Positions 11,308 to 22,217 of a stretch of DNA of 64,000 bases are shown in pieces; the first letter of the stretch is position 1; each line of letters starts with the position of its first letter. The position numbers and the translations under genes are program-made. Source of the stretch: Galaxea fascicularis (taxonomy: Eukaryota; Cnidaria; Anthozoa; Scleractinia; Euphylliidae); contig OX419342.1 of assembly GCA_948470475.1 (NCBI GenBank), positions 26,330,552-26,394,551 of the forward strand. The letters run 5' to 3'. Below the pieces are notes generated by a model. That model had not been told where the DNA came from, ran no database searches, and worked only from the letters and a program-made list of their open reading frames with translations.

Positions 11308-13114
11308 ATGGCAAAACGTTTAATGCAAGGAATGGACTCATTCTTACTAACGATGCTGACTCTAATCAACTCTGTAGTGCCTGCACCAAAATATGAAGAG
11401 AAGTTGCGAAAAGGTACAACTTGCACGGTACTTCAGTTTAGTTTGGAAAGTAGGATGAATTAAGATTCGTCTGCTTAGTATTACATAAAATCCTAAAAGT
11501 TTTTTTTTGTGGTAGGAATTTTTTTTTTTTTTTTTTTTTTTTACCGGCGCTTAAAGCTCTCCTATGTTGCGTTTGCTTGCCAAACACTGTGTCTCAACAA
11601 AACGCTTGCACCCAAAATGACCAAAAGAAACAACTAGCAAAAACCTAGCTTAAGAATTTCCCTAAAGAATTAGCCGACCCTCGCTTGTCTGTTTGAAGTA
11701 AGTATAACCGTCCTTGGATTGCTTCATCTGCATCCAGAGCCAATGTTTGATTTGTGAGGCAATTATCCCCCCTCCCCTTCCCCCCCCCCCCCCAAAAGAA
11801 AACGCTTACTCGGGTAACAAACACAAACGGAATAAGTAGACGTTTTTTCTTCGATGAAAAATATGAATTTCTGTTTTTTCTAGAAAGAAGGTACGCTGGG
11901 ATGATGAGTAAATTTTGACTGAATTATAGATGGCTGTAATATTATTGAAACTGGAGCTGTTAGTACTAATTTAAGATAATAGGAATCTCAAAGCGCCCGA
12001 AAATAATTAACAGCCCCGGAAAGCCTTAACCAATTATTCTCTTATTTTCTCTTAGGAAAAAGGAGTGCCGAACAGGTCAGGAGAAATCATAGGTAAAAGA
12101 ACTTGTTGTGCAAATCTTATCAAATCCAAACCAACAATAGGATTGCCGATGAAGCTGCGCTTGAAATCTTACAGTGGCAATGCGGAATGAGAGTGTCTAA
12201 TTTTCGCGTGTCGTGAGTCCAGAAAATTGTCGCGGGTCCAGGAAAATGTATTCTTCTTCACAGCCGAACCACATCAGTTCTTTGTGCAAATAGATTTATT
12301 CACGAGCACTCTGAAAGTTAAGTCAGACAGCAGCAAATTTTCCGCTCTTGGAAGTGGACTTGGAAGTTCGCTGGTTCTGAAATCCTGGTTGATTTCTCAA
12401 AATAGTTTGTTTAACTTTTATATCAGTTAACCCGCCGTCAGCGGGCTTCTGAAAATAAACAGATCGATCTCCTTTTTATACCCTGGCTTTATTTTTTTAA
12501 GTTCAGTGACATACCCGGTTTAAGTTCATTTGTAGTATTCCGGTTTTGTTTTTATTTTGACTGTTATTTTTTCCGGCTTTCTTTTCTTTTCTTTTTCTTT
12601 CTGGCACACTTTTTCCAAAATTTAAGCAATTTGAGTTTTGTTATCAGCTAATTATTTGCTACCTGGTTAAAATAGCAAAATATCAGTTTTTACAATAAAA
12701 GTTAAAAATTTGTCATCAGCTATTTGTTACCGGGTTATCACCTAATTATATCCTATTTGGTTAGAATAATACAAGTTCAAATTTACGACAAAAGTTCTAT
12801 TATTGGACCCGCGACAATTTTCTGGACCCGCGACCCACCCCGTTTAGATTCTCACATGCGGAATGCATCTGACATAGATCGTCACCCAATTTTGAGAAGA
12901 CACATCTTGGCGCCGGTGCAATTCATGTCCTTTTCAAGTTATCTTTAATCTATGTTGGCAAGACAGTTTTGAATGATAGAATTAACAAAAATTTAAAGAT
13001 GTTTCACTTGTCGACACTTAAGTCAGCTGGCATCTCAAACATCGCCCACCTGTGGTCCTTACACCTTATTTACGTTATTATTATTTACTCCACAGGAAAG
13101 AGGAAGAAAGTTGA
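11308..13114 (+). CDS. Doubtful small three-exon ORF with hydrophobic N-terminus
   Basis: Speculative model. ATG at 11308, exon 11308-11413 (donor AAAAG|GTAC), exon 12056-12092 (acceptor TTTTCTCTTAG, donor ATAG|GTAAAA) and exon 13096-13114 (acceptor CTCCACAG, stop TGA). All junctions keep frame and give 53 aa. The first exon has a hydrophobic stretch (FLLTMLTLI) reminiscent of a signal peptide; after the first junction comes GKR, a dibasic/amidation-like site. I recognise no family. A chance assembly of splice-like sites is quite possible because the exons are tiny and a transposon fills the second intron. Poly-T (about 11515-11542) and poly-C (about 11779-11794) tracts lie in the first intron. 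Confidence 0.18.
12190..12855. mobile_element. TIR element with 10-bp target-site duplication (MULE-like)
   Basis: Both flanks carry ATGCGGAATG (12180-12189 and 12856-12865). The termini are inverted repeats of roughly 50 bp: AGAGTGTCTAA at the left and its complement TTAGATTCTCAC at the right, then a shared block CCAGAAAATTGTCGCGGGTC. There is no transposase ORF in the 666 bp, so it is non-autonomous. A 9-11 bp duplication is typical of Mutator-like elements; that assignment is inference. Internal AT-rich motifs (ATCAGCTAATTATTTG-like) are repeated. Confidence 0.75.
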
Positions 13115-13142
13115 AGCACATCAAAGTATCCTGGACAAAGAG

Positions 13143-13445
13143 TGAATTACACGCCCACTTGAATGGAGCGCACATTTTGTAATTTGTAATTTATTTGAGC
13201 TCGATAGCATGAGGAGAGGTTGCCCAATCTCCCGAGCCAGGGCCATGTATTAAACGTTCGAGTATTCCGGATCAAATTGGAATTTGGAAGTGTTGGTTTT
13301 TGAGGAGAGGGGAAAATCGGAGTACCGGAGCAGAGAATAGAACCAATAACAAACTCAACCCATATGTGACGTCGAGTCCGGGAATCGAACCCGGACCACA
13401 TTGGTAGGAGGCGAGCGCTCTCACCACTGCGCCATCCCTGCTCAT
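13143..13445 (-). mobile_element. tRNA-derived SINE
   Basis: Read on the minus strand, the element starts near 13443 with a tRNA-like head: an A-box-like TGGCGCAGTGGTGAG and a B-box GGTTCGATTCC. A tRNA-unrelated body follows, containing CCGATTTTCCCCTCTCCTC, and ends in an AAATTACAAATTACAAA-type tail near 13170. The head is why this looks like a tRNA gene, but the body and tail mark it as a SINE. A 3' piece of a related element lies at 20690-20855 and a head fragment at about 24488-24532. Confidence 0.8.
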
Positions 13446-14614
13446 TTGGCACCTTTTATGATGTCATTGTGATGTTGTTTCGTATGCCATTGAAAAACCT
13501 AAATGCACCTCCGGAATTGGAAACTTTTTAACATTTTAGCTGAAAATTTACACTTTTTCTTTCGAGGTGATTGTGAAAGGGTGTGTGTGTGGGGGGGGGG
13601 GGGGGATGTAGACTCTCTGACTTTTGTTTCTTGTTACACCAATTGGCATGAGTTTTGCCAGTTTTGAAACCATTAGATACGGAATTAAACGAAATATAAA
13701 AAGAAAATGCCAGCTGTAGTCATAGTAACGTAATTTACCCAGCATTGTGAATGAGGATGTGCATTTAATCAAAGCTGGTGATTGATTTTCACGAAAACTC
13801 GTCGCTCGTATTGTAGTTCTGACGCTCAAATTCAACAAGTCAGGAAAAAGATGTAGTTAGAGTTAAATGTTATGATCCGAGAGAAGCCTGAAGTGTCTGT
13901 AGGAAATTAAAAAATTTGAATTTTACTACCACTTTGAATTGCTCAGGCCGAGTTCAGGAGAAATTTTCAACCATTTCCACTACCGGTAAATGCCCCGAAA
14001 ATACCTCATTAGCTACGTCGAGGTCTTCCTAGATCCCATATGAAAACCAAAGCGGTAAGCCCCTCCACCGCCCCCCCCCAATACCTCCCTCTGCGCGGTC
14101 CCTATTTTTTTTTTTAAATCACGCTTGGATAAATTTGCGAAGTGGTTCTTTTCACTGGTAGCGCTTTCGCATTGTTAATCTTTGGACGTTTCCGATGTTC
14201 CTGCAACCATTTCAGACACGTTTTCTAAATTGTCAAAGTCATCGAAAAACCCTAACTCCAATGCTGGGTTATTACTAGCCATTACAATAGCTAAATTTAA
14301 GTTTTACTCGAAAAAAGTTCTTGCTGGCACCGCGAATGAGGTCAGCCTGAACCATCCAGACATCCATGTCTCTTTTTTCATAAAGTATTAGCCAATCAGA
14401 ACGCGCGTTAGAACGTAACTATGTTCTGAAACAGCGTAGAAACGCAACATGCCAGTGTCCGTTATCAGGGTTTGACAATAATAAAATTCTTCACATCTGT
14501 CATGGAGAATTGCATTTTCTTTCAGTTTTATGCGGATGAGTACCATTACTGTTTGGGAGAAAATCTCCATTAGGCTGCAGAAGTATCAACATGCATTTCA
14601 ACATTTAAAACAGA
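13446..14614. other. Gene-free stretch with simple repeats
   Basis: No gene is supported. It contains a (GT)n/poly-G run near 13577-13605 and a poly-C plus poly-T tract near 14070-14116. The short open frames have no recognisable product. Confidence 0.5.
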
Positions 14615-15436
14615 CCATAGTTAGTAGAGGGGACTGGTTGGGAATGCCGGCGAACTTTGAGTGATCACGTGTTCACGACCGTGCTCACACACACACACAC
14701 ACAAAGCAAGATGGCGTATTGAGTAGCGTTATTCCGTTTGTTATTCTTCTACTAACTATGAACAGACTGACCAACAACAACACACGTACAGACATTAGTC
14801 TAACAAAAGACTGATCGAAACGCACCAATCACTGTGTACAGTCTTAACAGCCAATGACAACTAGGCTTAACTGACAGTCGACCAATAACATCACGACTTC
14901 GTTGTCCAATTACATCAACGACCAGACTATACCATCTACCGGACGTTACACAAATCACTTGACTCTGATGATGATTTCCGCTCAGGTTGTCGGAACGTCG
15001 GTCAATGTTACCACAGCCAGTCCTTCTCAGGATTACACTCACCCGAACGATCGTACTCCACTTAGTTCTGATTTGACTCCTGAGTTCAAACCATTTACGA
15101 TAACTGTAATTATTAGTACAAATGTGATGCAGTGAGTCAATAAACACACTTTGCTTTGCCTGAAGAGCCGCAACAGTGATGAAATGCTGCATTTGTTTAA
15201 AACGTATACTTTGCCAATGGCAATTGTAACTTTTGTTCGTTACGAACTAACGAAATTTTCCTGCAATTTTTTTTTATTCGCCACCTTATCGTAATACGAA
15301 ATGAGTTTACAGAAATTTGTTAAAATATGGCAGGAAAGCCCAAAGAAACATGGGGCTTTTGCAACATGGGCTTTCCATGCTAAATAACGATAAATAAACT
15401 TAATATTAAAGTAACCATAGTTAGTAGAGGGGACTA
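14615..15436. repeat. Interspersed repeat bounded by direct copies of a 21-bp motif
   Basis: CCATAGTTAGTAGAGGGGAC occurs at 14615 and 15415, and its core is inverted at about 14748. Between them lie a (CA)n tract (about 14687-14703) and a block at about 14948-15115 with GATGATTTCCGCTCAGG that recurs at about 31990-32145. A separate direct repeat, AACTAACGAAATTTTCCTGC, is found near 15245 and 15613. This looks like part of a dispersed transposable element, family not identified. Confidence 0.5.
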
Positions 15437-15754
15437 ACTTTGAATTAACTGAGCGGCATAGTCAGAGTAATAATGAAACGAAAAAAAGGAAAGAAGAAAG
15501 AAAGAGGAAGGGGGTGGAGGGGAAGGAGCAAGTTAAGTGAGAAGGAATTTCTTTAGATTTTTCTTAAAAGTAGATATACTTGCCGAACTTACAACGTCTG
15601 GACTACGTCACGAACTAACGAAATTTTCCTGCAATTTTTTGCTACATTTTTTTTAATCGTTAGTCTTTGCTGCACAAAAGTAAGGAAGGGGGAGGGGGGG
15701 GGGTAAGGGCCCCCAGGCACTCCCTGTGTGCGGTCCCTGAAATACGGCAAAGAA

Positions 15755-15835
15755 TGATTAAAAACTTCTAAGGATGTCTTAGGATGTTTAGGGATGTTTA
15801 AGTATGGCTAAGGATGTCTTTGGATGTTTATGTTG
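15755..15835. repeat. 30-bp GGATG-rich satellite, short block
   Basis: Several copies of AAGGATGTCTTAGGATG-like units occur in the orientation opposite to 10455-10930. From 15836 to 16210 nothing else is recognised. Confidence 0.65.
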
Positions 15836-16210
15836 AAGCATATATTTTCAAGTTTACTTTATGTGTATCATAAACACTCTAAATGTACTAAGAAGCTATT
15901 ACAGGAGTTTGGAACGTACAATTAAATGCAAGCTAAGATAAGTGTTTGAAAATAATCAAACAAACACCCTGTCGTTTTAACCCCCACAGGTAATTAAAGA
16001 AACTTTCCAATGAGAATATTGAATTAGGCTAGAGCCGAATTTCCGCCGATGCTGTTAGAAGGGCAAGGACATGTCGCTGTTATATTTGATAAGATCATAC
16101 GCCTGACAATGAGAGTGACTTTGACCTGCTTATCTGTAGCTTTACCTTTCCCTTGGTTAGGCCGCGACTGTTTGTATAAAGGACCGCGGAAACATGTTGA
16201 AGTACTTTAA

Positions 16211-16359
16211 TAGGTGGTTTTCACGTTAAGTCATCGCCGCCATGCTGGTAGACAGTAAACAAAAAATCTCTCATTAGCTCGTTTTGTTCATCCACCGGTA
16301 TTTGTACATTTTGCCATAATTGTCATCTGTGTCTCTAGAGATTGGCTGCAAACCACCTA
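16211..16359. mobile_element. 149-bp MITE flanked by TTAA
   Basis: The terminal inverted repeats are TAGGTGGTTTTCACG at the left and its counterpart ending AAACCACCTA at the right. TTAA flanks both ends (16207-16210, 16360-16363). A TTAA target suggests piggyBac-type mobilisation, by inference. There is no ORF. The stretch 16364-16814 has nothing recognisable. Confidence 0.75.
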
Positions 16360-16814
16360 TTAACACGAATTTAGCTAAGCCGAGATGTTTACCGCAAGAT
16401 GTTTACGACAAGCTTTTCTACATTCCATTGCTGACAAATTAAGGATCACGTTCTTGTGACTTTTAATGCTCTTTGACCAACGATAGCTGTGCTCGGCACT
16501 AAACATTACTCCCGAAAGCTAGTACTTTACTCATTAGTGAACCTCGTGAATTTAGTTATCTTCGCTTACTCGTCTAGTTCTAGCTCTACGCTCGGGGCAC
16601 GTATTCATCAGCCCAGACCTGTTATCTTTTGTTCTTTGTTCTACAAAGGAAATGTACCGATCATCCAATCACAGCTCAGTACGAGAGTACTTGATCGTCA
16701 GTTTTGTGTAGTTTAAAGAGAGTTGGCTGCCGGCTACGGCAGGGCGCTGTAGTTCTTGCAGAAGTCCCCAAGCCAGAATAAAGAAGAGATCCAGTGAAGT
16801 TTGTGGCTTCTAAA

Positions 16815-17452
16815 TCCGTCCCGCAACATTTAAATACGGCTAAGGGTGACTATGGCTGTCAAAGTATAGCTAAGGACGACGGGCTAAGGATGTTCAGGTG
16901 CGGCCAAGGATGTCTAAAGGGCGATTTAGACGGTACGATTTGTCGTGCGTCTTGGCGTATGCGACACAACGTAGAACAAAGTTGTGCCGTGTGAATGCTC
17001 CTACAGTTCTCTACCACAGACGCACGCGGCCTAAAACTTGTCGTAGGATTTTTAAGCATGTTTTAAAACCAAGGGCGATTTAGACGGTACGATTTGTCGT
17101 GCGTGTTGGCGTATGCGACACAGCGTAGAACAAAGTTGTGCCGTGTGAATGCTCCTACAACTTTTCTACCACAGACCCACGCGGCCTAAAACTTGTCGTA
17201 GGATTTTGAAACAAGTTTTAAAACCATACGGCAGTCGTAGGTATAGGTAATATTGGATGGCAAGTGTCATATACGATTTTTTTAAGTACAGCCAAGGATG
17301 TCGAAGGATGTTTAAGTTCCGCAAATGATATCTAAGGGTGTTTAAGTACGGCTAAGGATGTCTAGGGATGTCAAAGTATAGGCAAGGATGACTAAGGATG
17401 TTTAAGCATGGCTAAGGGTGACTATGGATGTCAAAGTTTAGCTAAGCCACGC
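16815..17452. repeat. 30-bp GGATG satellite interrupted by a tandem duplication
   Basis: Units of about 30 bp such as AAGGATGACTAAGGATG plus TTTAAGCATGGCT are clearest at 17340-17452 and present at 16815-16918. The array is split by two copies of a 155-bp sequence (16919-17226). Confidence 0.75.
16919..17226. repeat. 155-bp tandem duplication
   Basis: Two direct copies, about 16919-17073 and 17074-17226, begin GGGCGATTTAGACGGTACGA and are about 95% identical. Each copy has weakly inverted ends (TTAGACGGTACGATTTGTCG against CTAAAACTTGTCGTAGG), so each may be a small MITE inserted in the satellite. Confidence 0.7.
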
Positions 17453-17793
17453 GAGTTTGGTACTGACCGGTGTTTAAACCGGGTAAGGAGACTGTTAGAT
17501 ATAGAGCGATTACCAGATTAAAGGATTACCGAAGGCGGGAAAGTGGAGGGAGGTTGAGATCACATTTCACGGAAATTAAGACGGTCCTTTCACAATCCAC
17601 AAATAGAAAGACAATGAAAATCACAGTTCTCAGCGAATTAAACATTTATTTCTCTTTGCACGGAAAATAATTTTCCAAAATAACGCTACACGGCTACTAT
17701 AGAAATCACTTTTCACGAGGAAAAGAATTAGCCATTTCCCATATCACGGGGAAAAAAAGGACTGATCACGAAAAAACCCTTTGCCACCTTCAT

Positions 17794-18606
17794 TAGGGGT
17801 GGACCATTTGATTTTTGATGGGGGGGGGGGGGGGGGGTTGTGCAAATCCCAAAAAATAATATCGAGCATGTTTCTGGTTAAAAAAAATTTCTTGCAGAAT
17901 TCTTAAGAAGGAAAAAAAAAATCGAGCAGCCTTAACCATTTCTTGAACTTTCCTTTTTTTTTAAACTCTAGATAACTCCAAATACTAAATGCGTTATTGA
18001 CAAGCCAGATTACTGTACAATTTCTCCTTCTTTGAAGTCCCTCTCTCTTGCTTTGAAAGCAAAAAACAGGATTCAAATAAGATGGAATTTCCAGCTCGCC
18101 CTTTGGACAAGTTGGAACCATGACATTTAAGTTTGAAAGCTTTCCTCAGTAGCATTACGTAATTAGAAAGAAAAAAACGTTCACTTGTTCAGTGGACAAG
18201 TGATCTATTGGGCAAGTACAGAGAGTGATGCATATAACATCCACTAGCGTGACAGGGAAATCAACTAGCCGCAGGTTAGTGGAGATGCATTTCTTTGTAC
18301 ACTGAATAAAGATGAAACTCTTTATTACTTTAGAAGAAAGATGTAAACTTCAAAATGCATTGTGTGTAAGGGTGGTTTTTAATAACCTAAAGGGTGAATT
18401 TTGAGTGGCAGGTGATGGTCAAGTTATTAAACTTCAAAATTTGTGTTTTAAATTTCCATTAAAAAAAAATATCCTGCAAGGACAGGGAGATTAAAAAAAT
18501 CCTACAGGGCTGGAGCAATATAAAAAAAATATCTAGCAGTCTAAAAATCCTGCAATTCCCCCCCCCCCCCCCCCCCCCCATCAAAAATCAAATGGTCCAA
18601 CCCTTA
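17794..18606. mobile_element. TIR element with poly-G/poly-C inner ends
   Basis: The left end TAGGGGTGGACCATTTGATT is followed by a run of about 18 G. The right end is its inverse, poly-C then AAATCAAATGGTCCAACCC. The interior (about 810 bp) has no supported ORF. The terminal sequence resembles hAT-type ends, but no clear 8-bp duplication was found. Directly upstream, 17453-17793 shows nothing but short open frames. Confidence 0.7.
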
Positions 18607-20155
18607 CATTATAAAGAATTGCAAGTCTTTAACTTTGCGGGGAAGAGCGAATTTTTTTTATATCAAGACATCGGGGATTTACCTGGTATCTAATTCACTG
18701 AAGACATCAGTAACTTTTCTTTACCCGTTCAGAACTTCTCCTTACGTATACCCCCACGAGATGAGATGTGGAGGAGACACATAGGGGTGGGGTAAAAGGA
18801 AGTTCCAAGATATGACTATGAAGCAGAATGGATTGCTTGTGTTGCTTATGACGCTTGGTTCAAACGTCACACTTCTCATGTGCCGAATCGAATGCTAATT
18901 AGGAAAATCTTTTGTTCCAACTAATTCGCATTAGATTTGGTCATTGGGGCTTCTGTGGGAGTCCCATATTCGCGGCAAATTCAATCTAAAAATAAATCGG
19001 TGTGAAAAACCGCGTGACAGGAATACAGGGCAGTTGTACGCTCCTAGTGATGGGCTCCTGATTCGACTCGGCAGATGAAAAGTTTGACGTATGAACCGGG
19101 CCTAAGACTTCGGAAGTTTTTCCTCGACGTACTACCCAATTGTTGTACTAAGTTTTCTGCCTATACAATTCGCTCCTTGATGACAAACATTCAAAATAAG
19201 GAAGTGACTTGTCGAGGTAAAAAGCAAAAAACAGCACCCACACACACACCTTAAGTATTAATCCATTTCCATTCCCGGTAGGATCACTTTTTTTAAATAT
19301 AAAACACCCTCTCTATACCTAAAGCGAATGATAATTGTTTTGAACAAAAACCCGCTTACATCCAACTTCTATTATAGTTTAAACTTAATTTTGATTAATA
19401 AATTCTGAGACTATTCATTATTAAATTAACCGTATGAGTAAAGTTAAAAGAGAAGAAATGATTGCTATCTTTCACATCACGAGAAATCAGCTGATACTGC
19501 AAAAGATGCTGAAGCGACAAACAGTCGCCTTACATAACGCTTTTGCAGACTGCAGTCTTTTACAGTTAAGTTTTAAACGTTGGCCACAGAGACACACATC
19601 ATAGATATAACGCCGTAGAATTGAGATTTACGGAGAAAATTGTAACCTCTTGCTGCTAACAGGGGAATTGAATTTCCCTTAATGTAGTTTATCAGGTCTT
19701 AACTGAGGGTAGGAAAGGGCCGGCGGGGGGGTGGGGGGGGGGGTCGGGAGTCCCGATTCACGCACGAAATTTGAACAGAATTCCCGCATCACGTATACTT
19801 TTAACGGAATTTTCATTCATAAATTCACGAATCACGTATCTCAGTTAGCTCCTTTCACGCGCCACGCGCTAATTTTTGCCCTCATCCCGATCCCACGTCA
19901 CGCATAAACCCTTTGGTACCCTCTTTTCAGGAACATGGCCTTGTCTAATAAATTTCAAGGCTTTGCCAAGTCTAAAAACCGTTACTTTCTACCAATTTTA
20001 CATGTAAAACCAGGCAACGTTGGAGAGAGTACTAAATAACAAGAAGATACTAAAACTACCTTTCTGGCATTAATTTTATATAATTAATAATTCAAAGAAA
20101 ACAAGTGAAGGATCTGGTATGATGATTAACTTTGAAGCAACATCAGTGTTAAATC
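18607..20155. other. Gene-free stretch
   Basis: No gene is supported on either strand. It contains a poly-G tract (about 19722-19743) followed by CACG-rich sequence, and MITE-like end fragments such as TGAACCGGGCC near 19096. Confidence 0.45.
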
Positions 20156-20224
20156 TACCCTGCAAGCAAATGCCCTTAGATCTTCCTTATCTTGGAAGAT
20201 CGAAGGCCTTCTGCTCGCAGGGTA
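20156..20224. mobile_element. 69-bp foldback element
   Basis: The ends TACCCTGCAAGCA and TGCTCGCAGGGTA are inverted. The arms meet at a near-perfect GATCTTCC/GGAAGATC centre. It lies just 3' of AIDA. Confidence 0.65.
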
Positions 20225-20244
20225 TGTTAATTCACTCTTAGAGT

Positions 20245-20543
20245 GAGACCACGATAGATGTTTTGAGGACTGATAAATCCTCGAGTACGACCGTTAAGAT
20301 GGAAACTGTAAAAAATTGTACTTTTAAGATGTAACATGCTGAAAGACTTACGACGCTGGGAGGCCTCTATGTCTTGCCATGGACGTGTCTATTGAGACCA
20401 GGATAGATGTTTTGTGGACTGATAAATCCTTGAGTATATGACCGTTAAAATGGAAACAAGACATTTGTTATTTTAAGATGTAACATGTTGAAGTACTTAT
20501 GACTCTGGGAGGCCTCTCTGTCCTGTCATGCACATGTCTACTA
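20245..20543. repeat. 149-bp tandem duplication 3' of AIDA
   Basis: Two direct copies start at 20245 and 20394 (GAGACCACGATAGATG and GAGACCAGGATAGATG). They share GGACTGATAAATCCT, TTTTAAGATGTAACATG and GGGAGGCCTCT. The block sits just beyond the AIDA stop on its downstream side and may be part of the 3' UTR. Confidence 0.8.
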
Positions 20544-20564
20544 TTGGGCTAAAAATACTGAGGT

Positions 20565-20816
20565 TTAATCATCAAGTATGTTGAGTGTAACATGAAGGTA
20601 AAGCGGCTTCTGCGTCAATAAATTCAACCTCTTGCGGTAGAAATCTGTGGGCTTCTGATATCTGAAAAAAAGTTTAAATCGATTAGAGGGTACTCCGGTT
20701 TTCCCCTCTCCTCAAACCAACATTATTTTGATGTAACTTGGAGTTAATTTGATTTACAGCCTCCCCAATTAGTAGAGCACTCGTGTTCAACAAGAACGAT
20801 TTGAGACTTAAATAAA

Positions 20817-20855
<39 letters not shown>

Positions 20856-22064
20856 GGAATAGTTGCTTGCAGGATAAACAGAACAGAGGGATGTTAATGG
20901 AACACAACAAGAAGAATTATCAAACAACACTTAAAAACATATTTTTATCGTTTAGCTTTTAAATAACATTACTGACATATCATCTTAAATCATTATAGGA
21001 TTTTTCACTCAGTTCGATATTTAAACATACTTTATATTTTATATACGGTATATTTGATTATTGTCTTATTTAGCAAACAAACTGCAGTTTAAGGTTACCG
21101 TACAGTATACCTTCAGGGTTGTCTCGTGTCCAAGCGATGTAGCGTGTCCGGTTTAAACTGTAACGACCTAAACCTTTTTATCAAATTAAAGCTTACAGAA
21201 CTGACTATCAAACTATACCATGAATTTTGAAATAAAATGAATTATCAAAGTTTTCACGATCTCTAAATGCGAGCGTCCGAATCACCTAACTTAAGGAACA
21301 ATACACAATGAGTCCATTTACAGCAACCCGCATAAGTTTCCCAAAATAAAGTTCACTATGAACTTCAGAGTGAGTCATGCACAGATACAGCGTGCTGTTT
21401 ATCCATAACTTACAGTTCTATACAAGCTGGTCCTGGTTTTAACTCATCTTGTTCCATAAACGCAAAACATCTTGTGCTCACAATATCCTTTTTAGGTTTG
21501 TAATGCTTGAACTCGAAGAATATTGCTGTTCCTAGGACATCAAGTTACACAAATGAATTAAGAAGTTCACATGACTTCGTTTTGATTACCTAATAATACA
21601 CTTGAAAAAATTACTCGATTGTGATTGGCTGAGAGCAGTGCAGTTCAAGTGTCACAAAGTGCAGAAAGTGTAACACCAGTGCAAAAAAGTGTAACACGAG
21701 TGCAAATTACAACGAAGATTTCCGAAGTTAAAACGAAGACTCAAAGACTTCCTAAGACCAACCGATGTATTTCGAAGACCACCGAATATCGTACGAAACC
21801 TTCCGAAGATTCCCGAAGACCACAGGAAGATTTCCGAAGATCACCCGAACGCGTCCGACGATTGCCGAGGATTACCCGAACGCGTCCGAAAATTTCCGAA
21901 GATTACCCGAACGCTTCCTAAGATTACCCGAACACTTCCGGTGATCTCCGGATATTTTCGAAGCTTCTCAAAGTTTCGGAAGATCGAGGGCGTACCTCAG
22001 TAGTCAATGTATGGGCTGAAGCTAGTAGTCTAATTTTTCAAGTGTATTATTAATAAGTAATCAC

Positions 22065-22100
<36 letters not shown>

Positions 22101-22181
22101 AAGTAAATTTTTTCAAAGACCACAAATTGCACTCGCCCTACAGGCTCGTGCAATTTTGTTGGTCTTTGAAAAAATTTACTT

Positions 22182-22217
<36 letters not shown>

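Noticed and set aside
13370..13445. Apparent tRNA gene
   Set aside because: A- and B-boxes are present, but they continue into a SINE body and tail; the fold lacks a clean acceptor stem.
21625..21921. Open frame of 98 codons rich in Thr, Arg and Pro
   Set aside because: It is the CCGAAGA-type internal repeat of a TIR element read in one frame, with no family match.
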